A stretch of 64,000 nucleotides of DNA from NCBI GenBank assembly GCA_938035945.1, contig CALHOU010000029.1, positions 1-64,000 of the forward strand, in the 5' to 3' direction. Source of the stretch: an uncultured Granulosicoccaceae bacterium (GTDB taxonomy: Bacteria > Pseudomonadota > Gammaproteobacteria > Granulosicoccales > Granulosicoccaceae). The notes below the pieces were generated by a model, which worked only from the letters and a program-made list of their open reading frames with translations, did not search any database and was not told the origin of the DNA. The translations under genes were made by a program, and so were the position numbers. This document shows positions 9,579-18,894 of this stretch, piece after piece (within the stretch, counting starts at the first letter, position 1; each line of letters opens with the position of its first letter).

Positions 9579-11738
9579 TTAAAGTGGGATGATCATGCCT
9601 ACTTGCACGCCTTTGTCAGTGTTGCGCACAGAGACGCGCCCACGATGGGCTTCTGCAATCATTCTGACAATGTACAGACCTAAACCCAAGTGCAACTCGC
9701 CATCATCGTCGGTTCGATCAGAGAACATGGGGTCAAACAGTTGTGACTGGCGATCAAGGTCGATGTGCGCACCATTGTTGGCAACGGCCATGCGTACCAT
9801 CAGTCGGCCGTTTTCATAAAAGGATTCGAGCATCAGTGTTACTTGCCCGTCAACGGAGAAGCCAACCGCATTGTTAACCAACTTATCGAATGCCTGCTGC
9901 AGCAGTTCTGCTGCAGCATAGACTTCGACTACCTCGGGTTCTGATGATGCATATTTAACGCGCGCTATGATGGTGGCATTTGGATAGACCTGCTGGTAGC
10001 GCTGCAAAGAGCCACGAAACCAATCGAGTAAATCCACCGTTTGCATTTGCGATTGCTGCACCGTTTGCTCCAATCGCGTAGATTCAACCAAGGCACGAAT
10101 GATCGCACTCAGTTGATCAGCACCGCCACTGGCTCTGTCCATCAAGCTAACGGTTTCAGCGTCGAGCCGGTCCCTGTCCATATTTTCAATCGATGTTTTA
10201 ACCACGCTAAGTGGCGTGCGTAATTCGTGCGACAAGCGACTCGACAGGGCTTCTAAATACTTGGTGTAATTCGCCGATCGCTCTAGCAGCGCCGTGAGGT
10301 TTCTCGACAAGTCCCCTATTTCATCTTTTGCATCACTCTGTGGCAACCCCCTTACTCGACCATCATCGGCCACCGCTCTGGTCGCAAGCTTTGACAAAGT
10401 GCGGATACGCATCGACAACATACTGGCGTAGACCAACAACACAAGACCTGCGAGTAAGCTTACAAGCGTAAGTAGACTAAACAATCTGGCAACACGACTC
10501 GATGAATAGGCCGACGCCAAGTCTTCATTCGATTCGAACAATAAAAAACCATTGGGCTCATCTCCGCCTAATGGCACCAGTGTACCCAACACGACATCGC
10601 GTTCTTGCGTGACATAGTGTTTGGTTTCTGCCTGACCCTGCGCTAAGGCATCGACTTCATCAACTGGTATGTGCAATCGGTTCATTAATTTAAAGGGTTG
10701 ATCCCGTACTTCGTTGTCGGCTACAAAGTAGGCAAAGATACGAAACAACACCGCATTGAAAAAACCCCTTAGTGCAGGGTCGTATTCATACTCGTCTTCG
10801 GTTTTCTCATACAAGGAATTGATATCGGACAACAGGCGCCCCTGACGATCGAACAATCGCGCTCGCGTGCCAATGGTAACCCAGGGTTTAAGTCGCTCAT
10901 CAGCAACACTTGAGGCTAGAAAAATATGACCGGGCAAACTAACACTTTTACCTAAGTGCAAGGCCTTCATAGCCGCCGGGTCTAAAGTACCTAACCAACG
11001 TTTACGCTCCTCACCTTGTTGATCGACATCGACAAAGGCAATGCCAAAAATGGACGATGCCGGTGGTAGAGGCAAACTGATTTCTAACTGAAAACCACGT
11101 TGCGTGGCCACCCAGAAACCGTTATAGCGTGAAAGGTGCCTGCCGGCCTTTTGCCCATCTACATTGATAGAACCACTGGTGCCTGAGACAGGACCTGGTG
11201 CAACAGTTCGGAATAAAGCATGTTCGAGTTGGCCCTTATTATTGAGTACCATTATTTCAATGGCATCACCATTAACCAACATGGCTTGCTGGTCAACGGT
11301 TTCACCTTCTGCTAAATCGAACCTTGGCGTGGGCGGCTTATGGTAGATAACTTTGTTATCAGTTACTTTGGCAAATAAATACAGCCGGTTGTGTTTTGCT
11401 GCTAAACGAACGCTAAGCCAGTCACGCTCATTGCTATAGGAGAACACAGGCGCACGTAAATTGCCCCACTCATCGTCATAGCCATCGACAAACATGGGGA
11501 AGTTGGCACGCTCTGCATAAAGATCAGTTTCAGTTGCGGGTGTGCGACTGTTTTGCAGCTCGTCACGCAGTGCTTGAGATTCAGCCAGCGCAATACGCGC
11601 ATTGGCAACTTTTAGCGATTGCGCATCAACGCGTGTTTGTCGCAGTGATTCGTCGAGTTGCTTAACACTTTGCCAACCGATCACAGGTACTGCCAGCGTC
11701 AGCGTACCTGCTAGCAGCATTTGCGTACGCAAATTCAT
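9579..11738 (-). CDS. pdsS: Sensor histidine kinase of the dedicated-sortase type (PdsS-like)
   Basis: Membrane sensor kinase, 719 residues. An N-terminal membrane anchor (residues 5-22) is followed by a large periplasmic region. Within it residues about 75-230 ([11 protein letters not shown], then [20 protein letters not shown]) resemble a carbohydrate-binding/DOMON-like beta sandwich. A second span ([16 protein letters not shown]), HAMP-like linker, dimerisation domain with the phospho-accepting His504 in SHELRTP, and an ATPase domain with N-box (DKLVNNAV) and G-box ([15 protein letters not shown]) follow. The size, the N-terminus ([20 protein letters not shown]) and the partner regulator match the proteobacterial dedicated sortase kinase family as I know it. 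The regulator stops four bases upstream, so both are one transcript. Its cognate signal is unknown. Confidence 0.8.
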   Translation of the reverse strand: MNLRTQMLLAGTLTLAVPVIGWQSVKQLDESLRQTRVDAQSLKVANARIALAESQALRDELQNSRTPATETDLYAERANFPMFVDGYDDEWGNLRAPVFSYSNERDWLSVRLAAKHNRLYLFAKVTDNKVIYHKPPTPRFDLAEGETVDQQAMLVNGDAIEIMVLNNKGQLEHALFRTVAPGPVSGTSGSINVDGQKAGRHLSRYNGFWVATQRGFQLEISLPLPPASSIFGIAFVDVDQQGEERKRWLGTLDPAAMKALHLGKSVSLPGHIFLASSVADERLKPWVTIGTRARLFDRQGRLLSDINSLYEKTEDEYEYDPALRGFFNAVLFRIFAYFVADNEVRDQPFKLMNRLHIPVDEVDALAQGQAETKHYVTQERDVVLGTLVPLGGDEPNGFLLFESNEDLASAYSSSRVARLFSLLTLVSLLAGLVLLVYASMLSMRIRTLSKLATRAVADDGRVRGLPQSDAKDEIGDLSRNLTALLERSANYTKYLEALSSRLSHELRTPLSVVKTSIENMDRDRLDAETVSLMDRASGGADQLSAIIRALVESTRLEQTVQQSQMQTVDLLDWFRGSLQRYQQVYPNATIIARVKYASSEPEVVEVYAAAELLQQAFDKLVNNAVGFSVDGQVTLMLESFYENGRLMVRMAVANNGAHIDLDRQSQLFDPMFSDRTDDDGELHLGLGLYIVRMIAEAHRGRVSVRNTDKGVQVGMIIPL

Positions 11739-11741
11739 TGC

Positions 11742-12455
11742 TTAATAGTCCAGACCTTCCACCCAACGGTAACCAAGACCATAGACAGTTTGAATACAAT
11801 TAAACTCAGCATCAATACCGATGAATTTTTTACGAATCCGTTTGATGTGTGCTGTGATTGTTTGATCGTCCAAAACCACGTTAGCTGCATCCATTAGTTG
11901 TTGCCGACTTTTTACTTGTCCGTGTTGGCTTGCCAGACAACTGACTAACCAAAACTCGGTGACGGTTAACTCGACCGGTCTATCACGCCATAGGGCGACC
12001 AAGCGTTCCTGATCAATCGACAGCGGACCAATCGTTTGCACCGTTGGCGTTTCAGACTGGCTGAGCACGTCAACTCGGCGTAACAGCGTGTTAACGCGCG
12101 TAATGATTTGCGCAAGGCTTATGTCTTTGGTGAGGTAATCATCCGCGCCTAAACGCAATCCAGAGATAACATCCAACTCGCTGTCGCGAGCGGTTAAGAA
12201 CAGTATTGGCAAGCGCTCTGATAAGTTGCGCAAGGACTGGCACAGCGAGAAGCCTGCTTCACTGTCGTTGCCCAAACCAATATCAATGATAGCTAAATCC
12301 GGCATTCTCGCCTTCACCGCGTTTAGAGCGGCTTCAGCAGTGGCAAAATCCTGAACGGCATAACCGGCCTTTTCCAGTGCTAGGCGATAGTTATCGCGCA
12401 GCCCAGGTTCGTCCTCAACCAGAACAATAGTGCGGCTTGATTTTTCAGTTGTCAT
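11742..12455 (-). CDS. pdsR: OmpR-type response regulator of the dedicated-sortase type (PdsR-like)
   Basis: DNA-binding response regulator of 237 residues. The receiver domain has acidic residues Glu14-Asp15, phospho-acceptor Asp58 (AIIDIGLG), and conserved Thr and Lys (FLTARD, YLTKD). The winged-helix domain is distinctive: LTVTEFWLVSCLASQHGQVKSR then DDQTITAHIKRIRKKF and ending in VYGLGYRW, which fits the PdsR family rather than PhoB/OmpR of general use. It lies directly upstream of the kinase on the same strand and is divergent from a VIT-domain protein gene 97 bases away. In known systems the regulator controls sortase and substrate genes; here only a short substrate-like gene is left to be controlled. 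Confidence 0.85.
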   Translation of the reverse strand: MTTEKSSRTIVLVEDEPGLRDNYRLALEKAGYAVQDFATAEAALNAVKARMPDLAIIDIGLGNDSEAGFSLCQSLRNLSERLPILFLTARDSELDVISGLRLGADDYLTKDISLAQIITRVNTLLRRVDVLSQSETPTVQTIGPLSIDQERLVALWRDRPVELTVTEFWLVSCLASQHGQVKSRQQLMDAANVVLDDQTITAHIKRIRKKFIGIDAEFNCIQTVYGLGYRWVEGLDY

Positions 12456-12552
12456 AATTGGTCAGAATTGCTCCCATTTGAAGCGCTTTAGCGCCAGTGT
12501 GTCGTCGCATTCCACAGGTTTAATGGTCACATCAAAACCAACAGAGCCTGAC

Positions 12553-13266
12553 ATGCATCATACCGATTACAGCAACAATCTTCGCAAAGCACAGCACAAG
12601 TCAATTAAAAATTCGTCACCTATTCGCGAATCGCGTGATTATATTGATGATAAATCCAAGGATTTAATGCGAGCCGCCGCAGCCGCTGTGCTGGTACTGG
12701 TCGCACTATTACAGATGGATCCAGCGAATGCGCAGGATACTCTCGACATGCCCGGCTACGGCAGCTTGCAGCTGTCCGGCGCTAAAGCACAAAACTTGTC
12801 CAGCCAATTGAAAATGGTTATACACGATGAGCAAGTTAGCTTAATCGTCAAGCAAACGTTTAATAACCCTAGCGATACAACGCGCACGGGTGAGTACGTC
12901 TTTGCGTTACCGGAAAATGCGTTGATTTTAAATTGGGAGATCAGTCGCATGGCTAGCTCATGTGATAAAACCAAGCCCAGCGAGTGTCATCTGCAAACCA
13001 TTACGCATGTAAATCCGAGTAGCGATCACGTTGATTCGGCGTCCAACATACTCACCATCCCGCTGGGTGAACTGCGACCTGATCAACAGCTGAGTATAAA
13101 ATTGAATATCACTTTACCGACCGAAGCCAACGATACCCTACTGGCAGCCACTTTGCCGCCAGGCGATTTGCAAAACCAAGCCGAGCATAGCCAGCTAAGG
13201 ATTGCCGCTGAGTTGATTGGCTCAGTCGCATCCAGTCAACCCTTAGGTGTCATGCAACCGCTATAA
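12553..13266 (+). CDS. Short VIT-domain protein, probable truncated sortase substrate
   Basis: A 237-residue protein (ATG at 12553; an alternative ATG at 12667 starts right at the signal sequence). A long hydrophilic N-terminus precedes a hydrophobic signal (AAAAAVLVLVALL) with a probable cleavage after ANA. The remainder resembles the vault/inter-alpha-trypsin (VIT) domain: SSQLKMVIHDEQVSLIVKQT, FNNPS, GEYVFALPENA, and a late strand ILTIPLGELRPDQQLSI. In the marine proteobacterial sortase target proteins this domain is followed by a von Willebrand A domain, a long linker and a C-terminal LPxTG-like signal with membrane anchor. Here translation stops just after the VIT-like part and none of that remains. 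It is divergent from pdsR-like, as the target gene often is. It could be a decayed gene or a functional short variant. Confidence 0.65.
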   Translation: MHHTDYSNNLRKAQHKSIKNSSPIRESRDYIDDKSKDLMRAAAAAVLVLVALLQMDPANAQDTLDMPGYGSLQLSGAKAQNLSSQLKMVIHDEQVSLIVKQTFNNPSDTTRTGEYVFALPENALILNWEISRMASSCDKTKPSECHLQTITHVNPSSDHVDSASNILTIPLGELRPDQQLSIKLNITLPTEANDTLLAATLPPGDLQNQAEHSQLRIAAELIGSVASSQPLGVMQPL

Positions 13267-13274
13267 TCCTATGC

Positions 13275-14465
13275 ATGAAATTTGCCTCCCTAACTGCCCG
13301 CGTAAAGCCCTCTGATGACCTTGAAAGCGACCCGTGGCAAGTACACTCCATCGCCTGCGACAGAATAGACGCCGGAGAGGACATTGTTGTACTGAGTATT
13401 GGCCAAGAGGCCGATGAAGTCACACCTAGCATCATTGTTGATGCCGCCGTTGATAGCCTTCGGCAAGGCGATCATCACTACACCGACTGCGAAGGTACAC
13501 TGAGCCTTCGAACCAGTATCGCGCACTACCACCAATCACTCACAGGGCAATTCACCAAACCCGAGAACTGCATTACGTTTGCCGGTGCTCAAAACGCATT
13601 GTTTTCAGCGGCGCAAGTGTTGCTCGAAACCGGTGATGAAGTGATTTTGTCCGAACCGTATTACACGACCTACGCGGCTACCTTTGGCGCATCGGGTGCC
13701 ACGCTTGTTAGTGTGCCTGTAACCAAACAACACAATTATCAACTGCATGTCGATGACATTGAAGCCGCCATCAATTCTAAAACACAAGCCATTGTTCTAA
13801 ATTCTCCGAACAACCCAATGGGTACTTGCTATAGCCGCACTGAATTTGAGCGTATTGTGCATTTGTGTTTGGAGCACGATATTTGGCTCATTTTCGATGC
13901 GGTGTATATCAATATCGTGGAAGTTGACCCCAAGGATTTACCGCACGCCATACCAGGCGTCGATCGCGTGCTTATAACCGTGAACTCTTTGTCGAAGTCG
14001 CATCGTATGACAGGTTGGCGTATGGGATGGATTGTGGCTCCGGTCGAAGTCACGCAAAACCTTGCGCATCTGTCAATGTGTATGCACTACGGTCTGCCCC
14101 CGTTTATCATGAAAGCTGCAGAAGTGGCAATCGATCGCGCAAGCGAAACACCTAAGTTAGTGCGCGACACCCTTGCGCGCCGTCGCGCGATGGCCTCACC
14201 TATTTTAAGCAAGATTCAAGGCGCTACGTTTCATGATTCGGGTCAAGGGATGTTTATGTTGATCGATGTATCGGAGCTGGGTATCAACGCCTACACCTTT
14301 GCCATGCGTTTACTCGACGACTACAAAGTGGCGGTTTTGCCTTGTGACGGCTTTGGTGCTGCAGGTAATCAGTTAGTGCGTATCGGCTTATGTGTGGATG
14401 ATTCAAAACTTGAAGATGCTTGCGAAAATATTGTTGCCTGTGCAGCTTCTTTTAACGCTGCATAA
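13275..14465 (+). CDS. PLP-dependent aminotransferase, AruH-like
   Basis: Class I/II (fold type I) aminotransferase of 396 residues. The pyridoxal phosphate lysine is Lys241 in NSLSKSHRMTGWRMGW. The substrate/cofactor positions NSPNNPMGT and the C-terminal RIGLCVDD region are readable. Along the whole length it resembles Pseudomonas arginine:pyruvate transaminase AruH (for example HYTDCEGTLSLR, FAGAQNALFS, EPYYTTYAATFGASGA). Closely related enzymes use aspartate or other amino acids, so the donor is not certain. It begins 8 bases after the VIT protein stop on the same strand but has no evident link to it. Confidence 0.85.
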   Translation: MKFASLTARVKPSDDLESDPWQVHSIACDRIDAGEDIVVLSIGQEADEVTPSIIVDAAVDSLRQGDHHYTDCEGTLSLRTSIAHYHQSLTGQFTKPENCITFAGAQNALFSAAQVLLETGDEVILSEPYYTTYAATFGASGATLVSVPVTKQHNYQLHVDDIEAAINSKTQAIVLNSPNNPMGTCYSRTEFERIVHLCLEHDIWLIFDAVYINIVEVDPKDLPHAIPGVDRVLITVNSLSKSHRMTGWRMGWIVAPVEVTQNLAHLSMCMHYGLPPFIMKAAEVAIDRASETPKLVRDTLARRRAMASPILSKIQGATFHDSGQGMFMLIDVSELGINAYTFAMRLLDDYKVAVLPCDGFGAAGNQLVRIGLCVDDSKLEDACENIVACAASFNAA

Positions 14466-14482
14466 ATAATACGCGCGCCGTT

Positions 14483-15643
14483 TTATATTAACAAACCTTG
14501 TAACTTCGGCGTGTTGAACTTAGAAAAGCGGTTTTCTTCAATGCCAAACCAATCGCCTAACACGCGCTCATAAACACACCGATAATCCATCGTATAATCG
14601 GGGTCATCATTGATCAGCTTAGCTAAATCGGGCGCTGCACCATAAAGACCACCACGAACTTGTCCACCTGCCACAATATGCGGTGCTGCCGTACCGTGAT
14701 CAGTACCGCCGGATAAATTCTCCGCTGCACGGCGACCAAATTCTGAGTAGGTCATAATTAAAGTGTTGTCCCATTCACCATCGTTTGCCAATGCTCGGCT
14801 AAAACCGCTTATCCCATCCGATAAATTTGATAATAACTGCGCATGACGACGAACTTGATAATCGTGCGTATCGAAGCCGCCAAGTTGAACACGGTATATG
14901 GGTGTATCAACTCCCGCTCGAATTAGCCGAAGGACCTGAGCTAGCTGATCACCCAGACTGCCGCCAGGCAGTCGTTTCACCTTCGGTGCTTTTTGTAATT
15001 TGGCCGATAAGCTGTCCATTGTATGATGCAGCTCGTGCATTTTTCCGGCAACCAAATCCAGTGCGGTGTTGTATTGTTCGCCACCAGCCGGCAGAGTAAC
15101 GCTGGTAGATTCGATTTGACTGGTGGATTCAAGCGACATCCATCGTCCACCATCGGTATTAAATATATTTAAACCACCTTTTAAACTAATACCATGTGCA
15201 TCGCTGATTTGACGACCAAGCTTGTGCTGTATATCGTGTGTCATCCAACCTGTCCGACCAGCTTTAGCCCCATCACCACCAGATTCCCACAATGCGATTG
15301 AACTAAAGTGCGAACGATTAGGTTGTGGATAACCCAGGCCCTGTAGCCAAGCAAGCTCGCCTTTATCCCAAAGATTCATCATTGGCTCTAACGATGCATG
15401 CATGGCCATGTCATTGTCGATACCGATAACATCTTGTTGCGTTAAACCAATCGTTGGTCGAAGACGATGATAATGATCATTGCGAATCGGAACTAAGGTA
15501 TTCAAGCCATCGTTAGCACCGGCGAGTTCAACCAAAACGAGCCTGCGCCCCGAGGCAGCCGCTTTAGCGGCAAGTACGCGTTGCATTGGTGATAAAGCCA
15601 ATGATAATGCGCTTATCGTTTTGAGTAGTTCTCTTCTGTTCAT
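14483..15643 (-). CDS. DUF1501 family protein, Tat-type signal
   Basis: Secreted protein of the DUF1501 family (sulfatase/phosphatase-like fold), 386 residues. The N-terminus has a twin-arginine type signal (NRRELLKT then a mildly hydrophobic stretch ending LAAKA). Family features are LVLVELAGANDGLNTLVP near residue 35-52, MAMHASL near residue 80, and MTYSEFGRRAAEN followed by GTDHGTAAPHIV near residue 290-315. DUF1501 proteins are nearly always encoded next to a DUF1800 protein, as here, and the pair is thought to act in the periplasm. The biochemical role is unknown. The stop lies 17 bases from that of the convergent aminotransferase gene. Confidence 0.88.
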   Translation of the reverse strand: MNRRELLKTISALSLALSPMQRVLAAKAAASGRRLVLVELAGANDGLNTLVPIRNDHYHRLRPTIGLTQQDVIGIDNDMAMHASLEPMMNLWDKGELAWLQGLGYPQPNRSHFSSIALWESGGDGAKAGRTGWMTHDIQHKLGRQISDAHGISLKGGLNIFNTDGGRWMSLESTSQIESTSVTLPAGGEQYNTALDLVAGKMHELHHTMDSLSAKLQKAPKVKRLPGGSLGDQLAQVLRLIRAGVDTPIYRVQLGGFDTHDYQVRRHAQLLSNLSDGISGFSRALANDGEWDNTLIMTYSEFGRRAAENLSGGTDHGTAAPHIVAGGQVRGGLYGAAPDLAKLINDDPDYTMDYRCVYERVLGDWFGIEENRFSKFNTPKLQGLLI

Positions 15644-15678
15644 TGTCTCATCGCTTAGTAAAGTGCCTTACCTGTTGT

Positions 15679-18261
15679 TCAATAAACTTGATAGACCGGG
15701 TGGCTCAGCACAGTATTTAACTGTTGTTCCGCGATTTTTGTAACATCTTCAGATGCATTTTCGAACGCAATCGAACTGAGTTCTGGGAATACGTCCGCCG
15801 GTACGCCACCAATCAGCAACTCTGGTAAGGACAGCTCTGACTGTTCTATAACCCTAATCAAGCCTTGTAAATTCGCAACGGCAACTTGAGGCTCGGGTAA
15901 AACGGTATCGCGATCAATCGCGGCAGGGTAAGTCGCGTCAATCGTGAATTGTTGAGCATCGGCCAGAAAAGCGCTGTCATCGAATGACGCTTGCTGCGAC
16001 GACATTCTATCGCGCCATAGTTCTACAGAACGGATATACCTATCTTGTTGTAACTGTTTCGACAAGGTATCCACAAACAGCGGCAAACTGGCCATAAGGC
16101 TTTTTATCAGCTCCTGTTCTGTTGCACTCAAACTATCGAAATGGCACTGCAGCTGCTCATCGCTACGTCGCGTTAATGGAAATACCAGACTCTTTTCCTG
16201 AGAAGTGGTATCGACCCATGCGCACTCAGGCCATTGTTCGAAACAATCCGGCCAGCAACCAAAGGAATCAATTTTCAATGTGATGTCTTCGTCGCGCCTA
16301 CTGTTAACAGAGAAACTAAGCGTGTGAAATTGCTGCGTTGGGGTTTGTACATTGGCCAAGGCAATGGTGGCGTTCAAATTCTTTTTGTTTCTATTACCCC
16401 ATAACACGTTAATCGAAGAAGCAGAATAGCCTTCCGGTCTTGGCGTTATCGCTTGTGATTGACCGCGCAGGTCAAAGCGTATAGTTCCAGCACAATACAA
16501 ACGTCCTGCATCTCGGTTATTCTTGGGCGGACAAGCGGACTGTTGTTGTGCAGCAACTGAACTTATTCTTGTGCCATCGAACAGAACGGAATCTACGAAA
16601 AGATTACGATCACCTGATTTACCAGCAGCGTCATTCAAAAATTCCACTTTTAATTGCTTAGCTTTACTTACAATGTCAGCGGCTGGAAAAAAAGATTCAT
16701 CCTGCCACGCCAATTGATTGAAGTTTTGCATTTTACCGAAGCTTTGCGTGTCGTAGCCGAATGCTAACTCGCGCACCTCACTTGTCCACAACAAACGCTT
16801 CTGTTCATCGAGCAAAGATAATTTGTACTGCGGTGCTCCTTCATAGAAATGCCCGGCAACTCGAACTTGCAAAGGTGCGGTACGCGTATCGCCTGCTTGC
16901 ATAGAGACATCCGTCGACATCATCATGCTACCCGAGGCAACTCGCATCATCATTTTTTCATCCGAACCTGTGTTCTTCGTCGATGCCAATAGCGATTGCA
17001 AGGCCAGTTGTCGATTTAGAAGCCGACCGGGTATCACATACGCAGCACCCTCATCCCAGCCAGACACATTCGGTGGTGCGAATAAATCCATGCCAAGTAG
17101 CGCATGCAAGGCAGGCATTTGAGTCCAGGCTTGTTTAGGAAATTCTAGCGAGCGTGCTGTGCCAATTAACAGAGTGGCTGGGGATTTTATAATCGAGAGT
17201 CTGTTCTCTGCACTCCAAAATGCTTCACTACTGATAACCGCTTTGTACAAAGCTAACAAGTCATAGTCTGAGGCACGAAACAGCTCGGCATGAATACGCA
17301 CAAACTCGGCATCGGGTGCGCTATCCGAAATAAACGCGTGCCAGAATTTTTTAACCAAGTGCTCGGCTGCGGCTGGTTGATCCAATATAAGATCAATCAA
17401 GGCATCGCCATCATGCGGTCCAGTTTGACCGAACAGCGTTTTATCTTGCATGTCACGCCGATAACCATGAATACGAAACGTAAAATTACGCGTCTCGCTA
17501 ACACCGTAACCGGTCAAGGCCCTCGCCGCTTCTTTAACCGTCGTCTCATCATAGTTACCTTCGCCTAAGGTAAACAGTTCTAGCAGTTCACGTGCTAAGT
17601 TCTCGTTCGGCTTACCCTTCTGATTGGATTGATTATTCAAATACAACAGCATGGCGGGGTCGCGAATTATCGACTTGAGTAGCGCACGATAAGAGCCTGT
17701 GCCCTTTTCTCTGAACAATTGGTTTTGTTTTGCAACTGCAAGGCTACGACGATTGAGACCTTCATAGCTCGTGGCAAAGTGATCGTGCCAAAACAACACC
17801 AAACGTTCAGTCTGAGGCGAAGATGTTTGCAGCATGTTGTTAATCCACCAACGACGTAGCTCAACAATCTCTTGATCGCGTTGCCGATCAAATGCTTGTC
17901 GTTGCTGTATCGGAAGATCGCGACGCGTCCAATAATGCGGAGCCGGTGCGTCAACCCAAGCGGGCATGTTTATTTCGGGTTCTACATTAATTGAGTCAAC
18001 GATTGCGTTTATTGCATCAATACGCGAAAGCCGGCGCATGTGCATCAATTCCGCGGATGTAGCACCAAAACCAGTTCGGCCCAACAGGTGTCGCGCATCC
18101 GCCAAGTCCATAGGCTGGTTTAACCAACCGTACCCATTGGTACGATCAGACGATGCTTTGGCGTGTGCTTGGCTGGCGAGGAATGAACACGCAAGCAGCC
18201 AAACGCACAGCATGAAGCTCAGTGGCTTAACGGCGGCATTGCTAGTAGTCGGGATACGCAT
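15679..18261 (-). CDS. DUF1800 family secreted protein with carbohydrate-binding-like insert
   Basis: Large exported protein; from the chosen ATG at 18261 it is 860 residues. That start has an AGGA ribosome site eight bases upstream and gives a proper signal peptide (VKPLSFMLCVWLLACSF, cleavage near AHA). The frame continues upstream to 18384, but this would overlap the divergent DUF4864 gene. The DUF1800 core is recognisable from ARHLLGRTGFGAT, LFWHDHFATS, NQKGKPNENLARELLELFTLGEGNY and ALTGYGV, then LNRQLALQSLL. Between about residues 485 and 690 lies an insertion with strands such as QLKVEFLNDAA and DRNLFVDSVLFDG, like calcium-dependent xylan-binding (CBM36/60-type) modules. The typical DUF1800 C-terminus follows. 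The partner DUF1501 gene starts 35 bases downstream. Confidence 0.85.
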   Translation of the reverse strand: MRIPTTSNAAVKPLSFMLCVWLLACSFLASQAHAKASSDRTNGYGWLNQPMDLADARHLLGRTGFGATSAELMHMRRLSRIDAINAIVDSINVEPEINMPAWVDAPAPHYWTRRDLPIQQRQAFDRQRDQEIVELRRWWINNMLQTSSPQTERLVLFWHDHFATSYEGLNRRSLAVAKQNQLFREKGTGSYRALLKSIIRDPAMLLYLNNQSNQKGKPNENLARELLELFTLGEGNYDETTVKEAARALTGYGVSETRNFTFRIHGYRRDMQDKTLFGQTGPHDGDALIDLILDQPAAAEHLVKKFWHAFISDSAPDAEFVRIHAELFRASDYDLLALYKAVISSEAFWSAENRLSIIKSPATLLIGTARSLEFPKQAWTQMPALHALLGMDLFAPPNVSGWDEGAAYVIPGRLLNRQLALQSLLASTKNTGSDEKMMMRVASGSMMMSTDVSMQAGDTRTAPLQVRVAGHFYEGAPQYKLSLLDEQKRLLWTSEVRELAFGYDTQSFGKMQNFNQLAWQDESFFPAADIVSKAKQLKVEFLNDAAGKSGDRNLFVDSVLFDGTRISSVAAQQQSACPPKNNRDAGRLYCAGTIRFDLRGQSQAITPRPEGYSASSINVLWGNRNKKNLNATIALANVQTPTQQFHTLSFSVNSRRDEDITLKIDSFGCWPDCFEQWPECAWVDTTSQEKSLVFPLTRRSDEQLQCHFDSLSATEQELIKSLMASLPLFVDTLSKQLQQDRYIRSVELWRDRMSSQQASFDDSAFLADAQQFTIDATYPAAIDRDTVLPEPQVAVANLQGLIRVIEQSELSLPELLIGGVPADVFPELSSIAFENASEDVTKIAEQQLNTVLSHPVYQVY

Positions 18262-18368
18262 GGAAGACATCCTAAATTGTTTTTTGCCGCTTTTACATCC
18301 AAATTGCCGGAATGACACGTATGAGATAGGGTATCCCAATGCATTGTCGCTGAAATGAGGCTGAAACC

Positions 18369-18842
18369 ATGAGAAACATCGCACGCTTTTTCATATCTTT
18401 ATCTCTTCTGTCAACGAGTATTGTCTTCGCCGACAGCAACGCACCGACCCCGAGCACCGAGCTTTCGCCTGATCAAGTGGTGCTAATCGTGGTTGACGCC
18501 TTAAAACACAATGACCCAGCCAATGCAGACAACGGCATTGCTAAAGTCTATGAATTTGCATCACCGGGTAATAAATCTTCAACCGGTCCGATTGAGCGTT
18601 TCACGCGCATGATCAAAAGCGGGTTCTCAAACATGCTCAACCATGTTGACAGTGAATTTGGTCCGATGGAGGTTAATGACAAAACGGCGCTACAGGCCGT
18701 TTGGTTAACCACCAGCACAGGTCAGGAAGTTGGTTATGTGTTTCAAATTGGCAAGCAATCAGGAGGTGAATTCGATGGTATGTGGATGACCGAATCTGTA
18801 TGGCCAATCGGCGAGAGAAAACCGCAAGGACAATCGATATAA
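18369..18842 (+). CDS. DUF4864 family exported protein
   Basis: A 157-residue protein with a signal peptide (FFISLSLLSTSIVFA) and a single DUF4864-like domain: VVLIVVDALKHNDP, GIAKVYEFASP, RFTRMIKSGFSNMLNH, and a C-terminal FDGMWMTESVWPI. Proteins of this family are related to NTF2-like folds and their role is unknown. GAGG eight bases before the ATG is a good ribosome site. It is divergent from the DUF1800 gene and ends at a strong bidirectional hairpin facing folD. Confidence 0.8.
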   Translation: MRNIARFFISLSLLSTSIVFADSNAPTPSTELSPDQVVLIVVDALKHNDPANADNGIAKVYEFASPGNKSSTGPIERFTRMIKSGFSNMLNHVDSEFGPMEVNDKTALQAVWLTTSTGQEVGYVFQIGKQSGGEFDGMWMTESVWPIGERKPQGQSI

Positions 18843-18850
18843 CGAGCGAT

Positions 18851-18881
18851 CACCGTTGCTTTATCGATTAAAGCAACGGTG
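18851..18881. terminator. Bidirectional hairpin between DUF4864 gene and folD
   Basis: CACCGTTGCTTTA, a five-base loop and the exact 13-base reverse complement form a perfect stem between two convergent genes. Position and symmetry suggest a shared terminator, although U-runs on either side are weak. Confidence 0.75.
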
Positions 18882-18894
18882 CTAAATAGCAGCG

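Noticed and set aside
18262-18384. Upstream extension of the DUF1800 gene
   Set aside because: It would overlap the divergent DUF4864 gene and move the signal peptide away from the N-terminus.
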